Assembly: GCA_031254675.1 (NCBI GenBank)
Contig: JAIRTV010000530.1
Coordinates: 1 to 6,855, forward strand
Direction of reading: 5' to 3'
Length of the DNA stretch: 6,855 nt
From: Planctomycetaceae bacterium
Lineage (GTDB): Bacteria; Planctomycetota; Planctomycetia; Pirellulales; Thermoguttaceae
In this document: positions 1 to 6,345 of the stretch, piece after piece
How positions within the stretch are numbered: the first letter of the stretch is position 1
Layout of the letters: each line of letters opens with the position of its first letter
Program-made: the position numbers and the translations under genes
The notes under the pieces: model-generated
What the model saw: the letters and a program-made list of their open reading frames with translations, nothing else
Databases searched by the model: none
Told to the model about the DNA's origin: nothing

Positions 1-233
1 AAAATCACTTCTTTGAGTTCATTGCTCAAATAATGTGTTGGTGCGGCAACCAGATGATCCAAATGGACATGTTGCGCGACAAGGGGATTGGCATAATGTT
101 TTAAAAAATCGGCGGCATATAATGGGTTGCCCACTGTTTTTCTGGCAAACCGATCATGTGGATTATTGGGGAAATTATTTGGCAATTTTTCCGTTTTTGG
201 TGCAATAATCTTGTTGGGCGTATTTTCTGTCAT
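1..233 (-). CDS. Rpn/YhgA-like recombination-promoting nuclease (putative transposase), N-terminal part
   Basis: Only the first 77 codons are in the window; the gene runs off the left edge. After a hydrophilic, Asn-rich lead of about 24 residues the protein reads HDRFARKTVGNPLYAADFLK (residues 26-45), then 'HLDHLVAAPTHYLSNELKEV' (57-76). This is the characteristic opening of the Rpn family (PD-(D/E)XK nuclease fold, formerly annotated as YhgA-like transposases): an 'HD.xFRK...NP..A.DFL' helix followed by 'L..L...PT.....L.E'. Family members are usually around 300 aa, so roughly three quarters is missing here, including most of the nuclease core, and intactness cannot be judged. Known members are DNA endonucleases that promote RecA-independent recombination; that role is family knowledge, not seen here. 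The ATG at 233 is supported by a good Shine-Dalgarno (GAGGT, minus strand 248-244) with a 10-nt spacer. It lies downstream of the histidine kinase on the same strand, but 218 bp away and with its own promoter candidate. Confidence 0.8.
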   Translation of the reverse strand, partial: MTENTPNKIIAPKTEKLPNNFPNNPHDRFARKTVGNPLYAADFLKHYANPLVAQHVHLDHLVAAPTHYLSNELKEVI

Positions 234-260
234 GTTGGTATTTACCTCAAATTAGGCATT

Positions 261-288
261 ATTTTAGACATGACCAACGAAATTGCAA
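261..288 (-). promoter_or_regulatory. Candidate sigma-70-type promoter for the Rpn-like gene
   Basis: On the minus strand TTGCAA (288-283) is followed after 16 bp by TAAAAT (266-261), matching the -35 consensus at 4 of 6 and the -10 consensus at 5 of 6. A start site about 7 nt further on would leave a leader of roughly 20 nt that still contains the GAGGT ribosome site. The placement is sensible, but AT-rich DNA yields such matches by chance. If this promoter is the one used, the stem-loops at 315-429 would lie upstream of the transcript and would matter only for read-through from the kinase gene. Confidence 0.35.
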
Positions 289-314
289 GAGACGATTTTA
301 GTTAGTGGTGTCAT

Positions 315-429
315 TTTCGGTAAACGAAGTAAACAACTTTTGAGCAAACAAAACAGGTAATGTTTTACCGAAACATTGCGTCGGTGATAACCGACTTGCC
401 TCTGTGTTTGGATGGCAATTTGTGTTGCC
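315..429 (-). other. Cluster of inverted repeats between kinase and Rpn-like gene
   Basis: Three small stem-loops follow the kinase stop codon in order on the minus strand. They are GGCAA/TTGCC (414-418 with 425-429, 6-nt loop), GTCGGT/ACCGAC (380-385 with 390-395, 4-nt loop) and AATGTTT/AAACATT (359-365 with 371-377, 5-nt loop). A longer perfect 10-bp pair, TTTCGGTAAA (315-324) with TTTACCGAAA (364-373), reuses most of the third hairpin, so the two structures exclude each other. The third hairpin is followed on the minus strand by a T-rich but interrupted tract (TGTTTTGTTTG). This could be the kinase-gene termination region or a switchable leader for the Rpn-like gene; it matches no riboswitch class that I recognise. 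Confidence 0.45.
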
Positions 430-451
430 GAGCGGTTTGGAGAGAAGTTGG

Positions 452-2662
452 CTACTTTTTTGATTTGAGGTATTTTTTAATGGTGTTGATGAGAATTTTT
501 CGATCAACAGGTTTTGAAATGTAATCGTCACAGCCTGCGGCAATTGTTTTTTCACGGTCACCGGTAAGAGCATGAGCGGTTACGGCGATAATCGGACGAT
601 CATAACCTTGTGATCGTAACTGCGCTGTTGCCGCATAACCATCTTTGACAGGCATTTGCATGTCCATCAGAACTACATCAAAAAAGAGACCATTATCCAT
701 ATCTTGCGTAATTTTTTGGATGCCTAATTCACCATTGCCGGCAATCTCAACCTTCGCACCGGCATTGCGAAGTTGCGTCGAAATCACTAACTGATTGATG
801 TGCATATCTTCCACAAGCAAAATTCGGACATTTTCCAAAGGTTGCGGTTCCGACAAGTGTTCGGAACCTTGCTTGGACGCCGAAGTTTCCGACACCTTGC
901 GAACTTCCAAATTCGATTCGGAAAGCGAATCTCCGGCAGATTCTTTAAGACGATTCTGCCGCAATATGATGTCAGATTCTTGCTTCGACGGCAAATAAAC
1001 ATGCAATGTCAACGTAAAAATACTACCAACATTTGGCTCGCTTTTGACTGTAATATTGCCGTCCATCAGTTGCGCCAACCGATTGACAATACTCAACCCC
1101 AAACCTGTTCCGCCAAATTCGCGCGTCAAAGAATGATCCACCGCAAAAGGTTGGAAAAGATATTCCATCTGCTCCGGCGAAATTCCAATGCCCGTGTCAT
1201 ACACGCTAATCTTCAATATCGTCGCCGCCGTCGAAGAGGAATGACCGTCAATTTTAATTTTGTGAGGCAAAGAATCCATCGCCGAAACAGGATCCTGAAA
1301 CGCTTCACAACGAATCTCTATTTTGCCTTTTGACGTAAACTTAATCGCATTGTCGGTTAGGTTGATAAGAATTTGCCGCAACCTAGCAGGATCACCCAAA
1401 ATCAATTCCGGAATCGGTTCCTTGCATTTAACCGCAAACTGAAGTTTTTTCTCGGCAATGATCGGGATTGCTGTTCGTTCGATTTCGTCAATAATTGCCT
1501 TAATAGACAATGGAACCGATTCAATTTGAAGCAAATTGGCTTCTATTTGCGAGAAATCAATAAAATCATTGATAATCGTCAACAAGTCATGGCTGTTTTT
1601 TTGAATAATTTCTACAATGCCATGCGATTCTTCCCATTCTTGCACACAACCATATTGTAAAACTCGATGCATGAGAATATCAGTAAAACCAATAATAACA
1701 TTCATCGGCGTGCGAATATCATGGTTCATATTTACCAAGAAATCATTTTTGGCTTTCGCCGCAGTCTCAGTGATTTTTTGGGCGTTGGCGAGTTCCCGAT
1801 TTGTTTGCGTAAGACGACCAACTGTACGATGAAGAAAAACAATCAAAAAAATTGATCCCAAATAAAGTACGAAAAGCAGAATAAGGGATTGCGAGGATGT
1901 TTGCCGAATTTGATAAAGTACTTGATCATGGTAGTCCGTGCGGAAATCAATACCCAGAATCGCTTCAACAAATTCGGAATTTTCGGGATCACGAAGCGGA
2001 GCAATCACCGTAATAAAATTTCCCGACAATGTTGAATGAATATTCATCGAACGAACTTCTTCGCTTTCTACTTCGTCCAACGCAATATGTCCGTCAAAAC
2101 CCTTGCGATAAATTTCCAACCATACATCAGATGGTTGATAAAGTTCCTTGCCGGCTTCTTCCGGTTTTTCGATTCGATGATTGCGATTGACATCGGCTTC
2201 GCAGCAAACCACCCACGAAACCGCATCGGCTTGATCGTCTCGCAACCGCAACGTGTAAATACGCGCAATCAACGGAATATTTTGACACCATTGAGCGTGC
2301 AGATCGCGAATCCGGCAATACAATGGATCATCCGACGATGTTTCAGAAGAAATTTTGGCATGTCCCATCATTTCTGTCGTGCCGGCAAAAGAATTGGTCA
2401 TGGCGAAGAGCATACTCTTCCATGTTTCGTGTAATACTTGCTCTTCGCGGTAAGCCTGCCAAACCGTTGTGGTGGTGAGAATCAGGAACAAAAACCAAAT
2501 ACCAAGAAAATGGACAACATGGACAAAACGGTAATAATTCCGCAGCATCCAAACACTAATCGCCACCATGCCCAAAATTGCCGCCAGAATAATTACCACC
2601 GTATTCCATTGGAAAACCTGGCAGAATAAACAAAAAACCGGAATAGTCATAAAACAATTCAA
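452..2662 (-). CDS. Membrane-bound hybrid sensor histidine kinase with C-terminal receiver domain
   Basis: A 736-aa product counted from a TTG at 2662; an ATG four codons later (2650) is the alternative, and neither has a clear ribosome site. Order of parts: hydrophobic N-terminus (4-18), membrane helices at about 20-40 and 46-68, an extracytoplasmic sensor region (about 70-256) with a Cache/PDC-like layout ('IARIYTLRLRDD' at 132-143, 'AILGIDFR' at 234-241), a third helix (257-278), and a charged linker likely to be helical. The HisKA domain carries NMNHDIRTPMN with phospho-acceptor His314. The HATPase domain shows the N box (NLTDNAIKF, 434-442), DTGIG (489-493) and GGTGLGL (517-523). A Ser/Glu-rich linker (about 557-611) leads to a receiver domain with Glu618/Asp619, phospho-acceptor Asp667, Thr695 and Lys717. 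All catalytic residues are present. The protein should autophosphorylate and pass phosphate to its own receiver; no HPt domain is present, so onward transfer needs a partner encoded elsewhere. The signal sensed is unknown. The start is uncertain, because a hydrophobic frame stays open upstream to a TAG at 2729-2731. Confidence 0.95.
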   Translation of the reverse strand: MNCFMTIPVFCLFCQVFQWNTVVIILAAILGMVAISVWMLRNYYRFVHVVHFLGIWFLFLILTTTTVWQAYREEQVLHETWKSMLFAMTNSFAGTTEMMGHAKISSETSSDDPLYCRIRDLHAQWCQNIPLIARIYTLRLRDDQADAVSWVVCCEADVNRNHRIEKPEEAGKELYQPSDVWLEIYRKGFDGHIALDEVESEEVRSMNIHSTLSGNFITVIAPLRDPENSEFVEAILGIDFRTDYHDQVLYQIRQTSSQSLILLFVLYLGSIFLIVFLHRTVGRLTQTNRELANAQKITETAAKAKNDFLVNMNHDIRTPMNVIIGFTDILMHRVLQYGCVQEWEESHGIVEIIQKNSHDLLTIINDFIDFSQIEANLLQIESVPLSIKAIIDEIERTAIPIIAEKKLQFAVKCKEPIPELILGDPARLRQILINLTDNAIKFTSKGKIEIRCEAFQDPVSAMDSLPHKIKIDGHSSSTAATILKISVYDTGIGISPEQMEYLFQPFAVDHSLTREFGGTGLGLSIVNRLAQLMDGNITVKSEPNVGSIFTLTLHVYLPSKQESDIILRQNRLKESAGDSLSESNLEVRKVSETSASKQGSEHLSEPQPLENVRILLVEDMHINQLVISTQLRNAGAKVEIAGNGELGIQKITQDMDNGLFFDVVLMDMQMPVKDGYAATAQLRSQGYDRPIIAVTAHALTGDREKTIAAGCDDYISKPVDRKILINTIKKYLKSKK

Positions 2663-2885
2663 TATTAAAATAGCGATACTGAAAAACCAAAACCATTTCC
2701 TGAAAATTTCTATTGACGGCGATTCAAACTATAAATTATGAAAAGTTTTATTATGTTCTCGATTTTGAGGTACTTCTATTTTGATTGCCAAGACAATACA
2801 AAAAACACGAACATGGTAACTTTTTAAATCGAACATTTTGTACTCTTTCTTAACACTCCGCACAAAAATCAACGTTAACAAAATC

Positions 2886-3785
2886 TTATTGCTGACGATC
2901 ACCGCCGCGAACACGTCGTCCCGGACGAGCTTCGCTTTCTTCGATAATACGCAAGAATAAATCTTCCAATGTTGTTGTGGGATTGCCGCTGTAAATTAAT
3001 TGTGCTTTATCTTCTTCGATAATTTTCATAATTTGGTTTTTGGCATTGTCGCTTAAACCGGAGACGCGAATTTCCGTTTCGTTTGAAACTTTCAAAAGGT
3101 CTTCGACTCGCCCCAACTCTTTGAGTTCTCCCTGATAAAGAATACCAATTCGATCACAAACATCTTGAACGTCGGCTAGAAGATGGGACGACATAATAAC
3201 TGTTTTACCTTGTCGTTTGAGATCAAGAATTAAATCTTTCATGTTCCGCGTTCCAATGGGATCAAGCCCGCTGGTTGGTTCGTCCAAAAGAATCAAATCA
3301 GGATCGTTGATCAATGCTTGAGCCAAACCAATACGTCGGGACATTCCTTTTGAATATTCGCGTAATTGGCGTTTCCGTGCGGATTCGAGACCAACCATGC
3401 TAATAAGTTGAGCAATACGTTGCCGACGAACCGCTCCCGACATATTGAATAAACGACCATAAAAATCAAGCGTTTCCTCCGCATTCAGAAATCGGTACAA
3501 ATAAGACTCTTCGGGCAAATACCCGATTTTTTCGTTTTTGGCAACATCTGTTGCTGACTTGCCAAGAATAAAAATATCGCCGCTTGTCGGAAACAACAAT
3601 CCAAGTAACAACTTAATTGTTGTTGTTTTTCCGGAACCATTAGGTCCCAACAGTCCAAAAACTTCGCCGCGATGGATTGTAAGATCAAGAGCTTTTAACG
3701 CTCTCACTTTTTGACGCCCCCAAAAATCTCGATAAACTTTGGTGAGATTTCGCGTTTCGACAACAATATTCGATTCCGTACTCAT
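2886..3785 (-). CDS. ABC transporter ATP-binding protein (ABC-2 exporter type)
   Basis: A complete 299-aa nucleotide-binding subunit. In order: Walker A GPNGSGKTT (47-55), a Q-loop region reading GYLPEESYLY (88-97) where Glu stands in place of Gln, as is common in this subclass, a signature YSKGMS (144-149), Walker B LILLDEP (164-170), D-loop SGLDP (172-176) and switch His201. About 90 further residues follow, with a basic tail (RPGRRVRGG), fitting the CcmA/NatA-like group that drives ABC-2 permeases for drugs, lipids or polysaccharides. The substrate cannot be read from the ATPase. The ATG at 3785 is preferred over an in-frame TTG at 3800, because the GGGGA 8 nt before the ATG can act as ribosome site and would be inside the gene otherwise. 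No permease gene adjoins it: the kinase is downstream (223-bp gap) and about 1 kb of noncoding DNA is upstream. The ATPase must therefore work with a permease encoded outside the window. Confidence 0.95.
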   Translation of the reverse strand: MSTESNIVVETRNLTKVYRDFWGRQKVRALKALDLTIHRGEVFGLLGPNGSGKTTTIKLLLGLLFPTSGDIFILGKSATDVAKNEKIGYLPEESYLYRFLNAEETLDFYGRLFNMSGAVRRQRIAQLISMVGLESARKRQLREYSKGMSRRIGLAQALINDPDLILLDEPTSGLDPIGTRNMKDLILDLKRQGKTVIMSSHLLADVQDVCDRIGILYQGELKELGRVEDLLKVSNETEIRVSGLSDNAKNQIMKIIEEDKAQLIYSGNPTTTLEDLFLRIIEESEARPGRRVRGGDRQQ

Positions 3786-3880
3786 AAAATCTGTCCCCAA
3801 ATAAAGATAGGAAAAACAAATAATTTAATTTTTAAACAATAAATACCGAGAACAAAACAACATTCCCGATTGGTTTCAAA

Positions 3881-3909
3881 TTTATACCGACAACCCAATA
3901 ACCACTCAA
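3881..3909 (-). promoter_or_regulatory. Candidate sigma-70-type promoter for the ABC ATPase gene
   Basis: On the minus strand TTGAGT (3909-3904) and TATAAA (3886-3881) are separated by exactly 17 bp, with 4 of 6 and 5 of 6 consensus matches. This is the best spaced pair I found upstream of the ABC gene and would give a leader of about 90 nt. It is an inference from consensus only. Confidence 0.35.
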
Positions 3910-4139
3910 TAAGATTTTAAGATTTAAGCTTTACTGTTGGTCGCAAGTTCCGTTTCTCACTGACTGTTTTTGAGTTCTGCCGGCAAAATATAATGAAGAC
4001 GATCATTGTAACGATTCAGCGAAATTTGTTAAATGCTTCTATTTCAGCACAAAACCAACTTGATTACCGTTTCATACAAATACAACTGAATTGTTAATTC
4101 TATAATTTACCGAAATACCGGCAGAAAAAAAGTCCCCTG

Positions 4140-4173
4140 AAAAAAAAACTTTGGAAAAAACTTTGAAAAAAAA
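4140..4173. repeat. A-tract tandem repeat
   Basis: Two copies of AAAAAACTTTG (4143-4153 and 4155-4165) with a 12-bp period are followed by a third A run (4166-4173); another A7 run sits just before, at 4125-4131. The last three A-tracts have centres 12-14 bp apart, close to but not exactly helical phasing, so some intrinsic bending is possible. It may equally be simple-sequence drift. Confidence 0.6.
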
Positions 4174-4176
4174 TAA

Positions 4177-4195
4177 TTCACAATTATTCTGTGAA
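4177..4195 (-). terminator. Weak terminator-like hairpin (minus-strand reading)
   Basis: TTCACA (4177-4182) and TGTGAA (4190-4195) form a 6-bp stem with a 7-nt loop. Read on the minus strand it is followed at once by TTATTTTTTTT, as in an intrinsic terminator. The stem is AT-rich and short, and no minus-strand gene lies just upstream of it (4196-4782), so it either ends an unannotated transcript or is a chance product of the A-tract. Confidence 0.25.
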
Positions 4196-4210
4196 ACGTT
4201 GGGCTTAACG

Positions 4211-4344
4211 ACAAAGACCACAAAGAACAGAACGATTTTAGAATCCGAATCTTTGCGATTTGATTTTTGTTGTTTTGAACGCGGAAATCACGGAAGAGTA
4301 TGGAATTTTAGTTTTTTTCTGTGTGATCAGTGTGTTCCGTGTTC
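4211..4344. repeat. Degenerate intergenic repeat element with inverted arms
   Basis: The left part holds a short tandem motif, ACAAAGACC then ACAAAGAAC (4211-4228). The right part is an imperfect inverted repeat: GAACGCGGAA (4277-4286) pairs with TTCCGTGTTC (4335-4344), 9 of 10 positions with the tenth a possible G-U pair in RNA, and further CACGGAA/GTGTGATC-like words lie between the arms. Arrays of 'ACAAAGANC' and 'CACGGAAC' words are familiar from intergenic DNA of many bacteria and look like decayed REP/MITE-type elements. That parallel is from memory and was not searched. It overlaps a 69-codon open frame that I regard as spurious. Confidence 0.5.
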
Positions 4345-4640
4345 AAAAAAGGAATTTTAAAGTAGAAAGAATCCACTATGGTCATTTTTGAAAAACGACA
4401 AGAGATTTTACATGTTGTGGTACGAGAAATTGGGACTTGCTAATACTTGGACAATCTGGTACGTTGTTAGTGATTGATCTTTTTGAAAACGTTATGGATA
4501 TTTTAAGTTTGTCAATTTTCCGATTAATTGGCAATAATATCAACCTTTATACTTTCTGGTGTTCGTCTGATTGATGTTTATTTGTATTATTATGATCTAT
4601 TATATTATGTCCATTATCCTGTGATTCGTGTCGCCGGTGA

Positions 4641-4657
4641 ATAACCGTTTTGGTTAT
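4641..4657. other. Small perfect stem-loop upstream of folC
   Basis: ATAACC (4641-4646) and GGTTAT (4652-4657) form a perfect 6-bp stem with a GTTTT loop, followed by GAATTTTT. It resembles a weak plus-strand terminator, but no gene recognised upstream would use it. It lies 125 bp before the folC start. Confidence 0.3.
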
Positions 4658-4681
4658 GAATTTTTGCTTGCGGTGTAAATT

Positions 4682-4695
4682 GCCAATCGCCAATC
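4682..4695. repeat. Heptamer direct repeat GCCAATC x2
   Basis: Two exact adjacent copies of GCCAATC, embedded in TTGCCAATCGCCAATCATTG. Short runs of this kind are common simple repeats in intergenic DNA; no function is inferred. Confidence 0.6.
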
Positions 4696-4732
4696 ATTGC
4701 TCTCAAACGATAACATTATACAAATTTGAAAC

Positions 4733-4765
4733 ATCATTGATAATGATCATTGCCGAAATTATATC
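4733..4765 (+). promoter_or_regulatory. Candidate folC promoter overlapping a palindrome
   Basis: TTGATA (4737-4742, 5 of 6 match) is followed after 17 bp by TATATC (4760-4765, 4 of 6). The -35 is overlapped by a perfect inverted repeat, ATCATT-GAT-AATGAT (4733-4747), which could be an operator. A transcript from here would begin near 4772, after the TTG at 4750, which supports the ATG at 4783 as the folC start. Both elements are consensus-based guesses in AT-rich DNA. Confidence 0.35.
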
Positions 4766-4782
4766 AACCTGAGCTTTTAAAA

Positions 4783-6327
4783 ATGACATTACAAACTTTT
4801 GATGAAGTATTAAAAATGTTGGAGTCGAGAGTTGATTGGGAAACTCGCCAAGATTTTTCGTTTCATGGGATGGAAGAGCGGTTGGAGGAATTGCGTCAAC
4901 TGCTCAAGTATTTTGGTGGACCGGAAACTCGATATCGAACGGTTCATATTGCCGGCACGAAGGGTAAAGGTTCGACCTGTGCTTTGTTGGAATCAATTCT
5001 TGTTGAAAATCATTGTCGTGTGGGGCGTTTTTCGTCGCCGCATCTTTATTCTGTTTGCGAGCGAATTGTTGTTGATGGTGTTCCGTGTAGCGAACAAGAT
5101 TTTGCAGAATTGATGGGATCAATTTGTAATCGTATCAACACATGGAAGCCAAAACTTTTTGAAGAGTTGACTTATTTCGAATTGATAACACTTTTGGCGT
5201 TTGAATATTTTGCGCGGCAACAAGTTGAGGTGGCGATTTTTGAAGTTGGTATGGGTGGTCGTTGTGATGCAACGAATATTTGTCGTCCTGATGTGACGGT
5301 GATTACGAGTATTAGTTTTGACCATATTGCTCAATTGGGTCCGACTCTTACGGAGATTGCAACAGAAAAAGCGGGGATTATCAAACCGGGAATCCCATTG
5401 ATTTCGGCGGTTCGCAACTCCGAAGCGCAACAAGCAATTCGAACGATTGCCAAAAAACATTGTGCGCCGGAATTTTTTCTGGGTGAAGCGTTTAACATTC
5501 ACCGAACCAATCGTCATGAAAATATTCAAAAGAGTTTTCGTTTCCGAACGGTTCCGAACAAATTTCCGGTGGATTTTGAATTGGACGATTTGTCATTGAA
5601 TTTGTCGGGAATGCATCAGATACGCAATGCTTCACTGGCAATAGCGGCGGCGTTGCTATTGCGTGCTAAAACCAGCCGGATTGGGCTTGACCGAGCTAAA
5701 ATCCGCAATGGACTTCGCAATACTTTTCTTCCGATTCGGGTTGAAATTATTCGTACGGCGAACACGTCTCCGATTTTTGTTGTTGATGGAGCGCATAATC
5801 GTTCTTCGTTGATGGCATTGATTAAAACCGTGCGGAAAAAATTCCCCAATAAACGGTTTGTTATTATTTTTGGTATTTCGCTTGGCAAGGATGCGGAAGG
5901 AATGTTGATGGATTTGACGCAACATTTTGAGCGAATTATTTTGACGCAATATTCCTCAAATCCGCGGCATTTTCCGCCTCAGGGATTGAAAACGATAGCG
6001 AGTTCGTTGCCGAATGCGTCTGTTGAGATTCAAGAAGAATTTTTCGGTGTTGTTGACGAATCGTCTGGTATTTTGTTGCGTGATGATTCGGTGGTTATGA
6101 ATCAGAATCAGGAATCGAAATCGTTTGGAACAATCAATCAGGAGATCTCATCCAAAGTTTCGGTTTCCCGACAAAATAATTTTCGTCTTGAAATAATTGA
6201 TGATTGTCGGGAGGCGTTACGAAAGATTTGGGCGGAATCCACTTCTGATGATGTCATTTGCGTCACGGGTTCAATGTTTCTGGCAGCCGAACTTCGCCAA
6301 TTCTTTTTCGAACAAATCGTTCAATAG
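4783..6327 (+). CDS. folC: Folylpolyglutamate synthase / dihydrofolate synthase
   Basis: Cytoplasmic Mur-ligase-family enzyme that uses ATP to add glutamate to (tetrahydro)folates and, in many bacteria, also to dihydropteroate. Motifs in the 514-aa product: P-loop GTKGKGST (58-65), SPHL (85-88), ERI (93-95), FEVGMGGRCDATN (153-165), SFDH (178-181), EKAGIIKPG (195-203) with the Lys that is usually carbamylated, GMHQIRNA (276-283), DGAHN (335-339) and the C-terminal VTGSMFLAAE (494-503). The usual length is about 420-450 aa. The surplus lies mainly around residues 420-466, a Ser/Asn/Gln-rich stretch just before the final domain strand, with smaller loops near 235-265. I chose the ATG at 4783, with a weak GAG 9 nt upstream, over an in-frame TTG at 4750 that adds 11 residues with no family similarity and lies before the likely transcription start. 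It stands alone: divergent from the ABC gene and convergent with the next gene. Confidence 0.95.
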   Translation: MTLQTFDEVLKMLESRVDWETRQDFSFHGMEERLEELRQLLKYFGGPETRYRTVHIAGTKGKGSTCALLESILVENHCRVGRFSSPHLYSVCERIVVDGVPCSEQDFAELMGSICNRINTWKPKLFEELTYFELITLLAFEYFARQQVEVAIFEVGMGGRCDATNICRPDVTVITSISFDHIAQLGPTLTEIATEKAGIIKPGIPLISAVRNSEAQQAIRTIAKKHCAPEFFLGEAFNIHRTNRHENIQKSFRFRTVPNKFPVDFELDDLSLNLSGMHQIRNASLAIAAALLLRAKTSRIGLDRAKIRNGLRNTFLPIRVEIIRTANTSPIFVVDGAHNRSSLMALIKTVRKKFPNKRFVIIFGISLGKDAEGMLMDLTQHFERIILTQYSSNPRHFPPQGLKTIASSLPNASVEIQEEFFGVVDESSGILLRDDSVVMNQNQESKSFGTINQEISSKVSVSRQNNFRLEIIDDCREALRKIWAESTSDDVICVTGSMFLAAELRQFFFEQIVQ

Positions 6328-6345
6328 TCGAAATTGCCGACAATC

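Larger units (their letters stand above)
3786..4782. other. About 1 kb noncoding region between divergent ABC ATPase and folC
   Basis: Nearly 1 kb without a convincing gene on either strand. The only longer open frame (4151-4360, plus) starts in an A-tract and runs through a repeat element, with composition typical of translated noncoding DNA. No tRNA, rRNA, 4.5S, 6S, tmRNA or RNase P signature is recognised. The stretch contains the candidate ABC promoter, A-tract repeats, small hairpins, a degenerate repeat element and the candidate folC promoter, listed separately. From about 4350 to 4640 nothing is recognised beyond short chance-length open frames. Confidence 0.7.

Noticed and set aside
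298..573. 91-codon minus-strand frame overlapping the kinase 3' end
   Set aside because: It starts inside the receiver-domain coding region in another frame, reads through the hairpin cluster and has no recognisable content.
800..1333. 177-codon plus-strand open frame opposite the kinase gene
   Set aside because: It lies wholly antisense to the HATPase and linker coding region, is rich in Arg/Asn/His/Phe as expected for a shadow frame, and shows no domain.
2729..2836. 35-codon minus-strand frame (MFDLKSYHV...) between ABC ATPase and kinase
   Set aside because: It has a weak AAGAG-like ribosome site and a plausible position, but no recognisable similarity and a length easily reached by chance. 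It also overlaps the start-codon-free upstream extension of the kinase by only a few bases, in the stop codon region.
3783..3800. TTG at 3800 as start of the ABC ATPase
   Set aside because: It would add only five residues and would bury the GGGGA sequence that can act as ribosome site for the ATG at 3785.
4151..4360. 69-codon plus-strand open frame
   Set aside because: It starts inside an A-tract, has no ribosome site, runs through the inverted-repeat element and has an amino-acid make-up typical of translated repeat DNA.
4750..4782. TTG at 4750 as start of folC
   Set aside because: The 11 added residues have no family similarity and the codon lies inside the proposed promoter; the ATG at 4783 fits family starts better.
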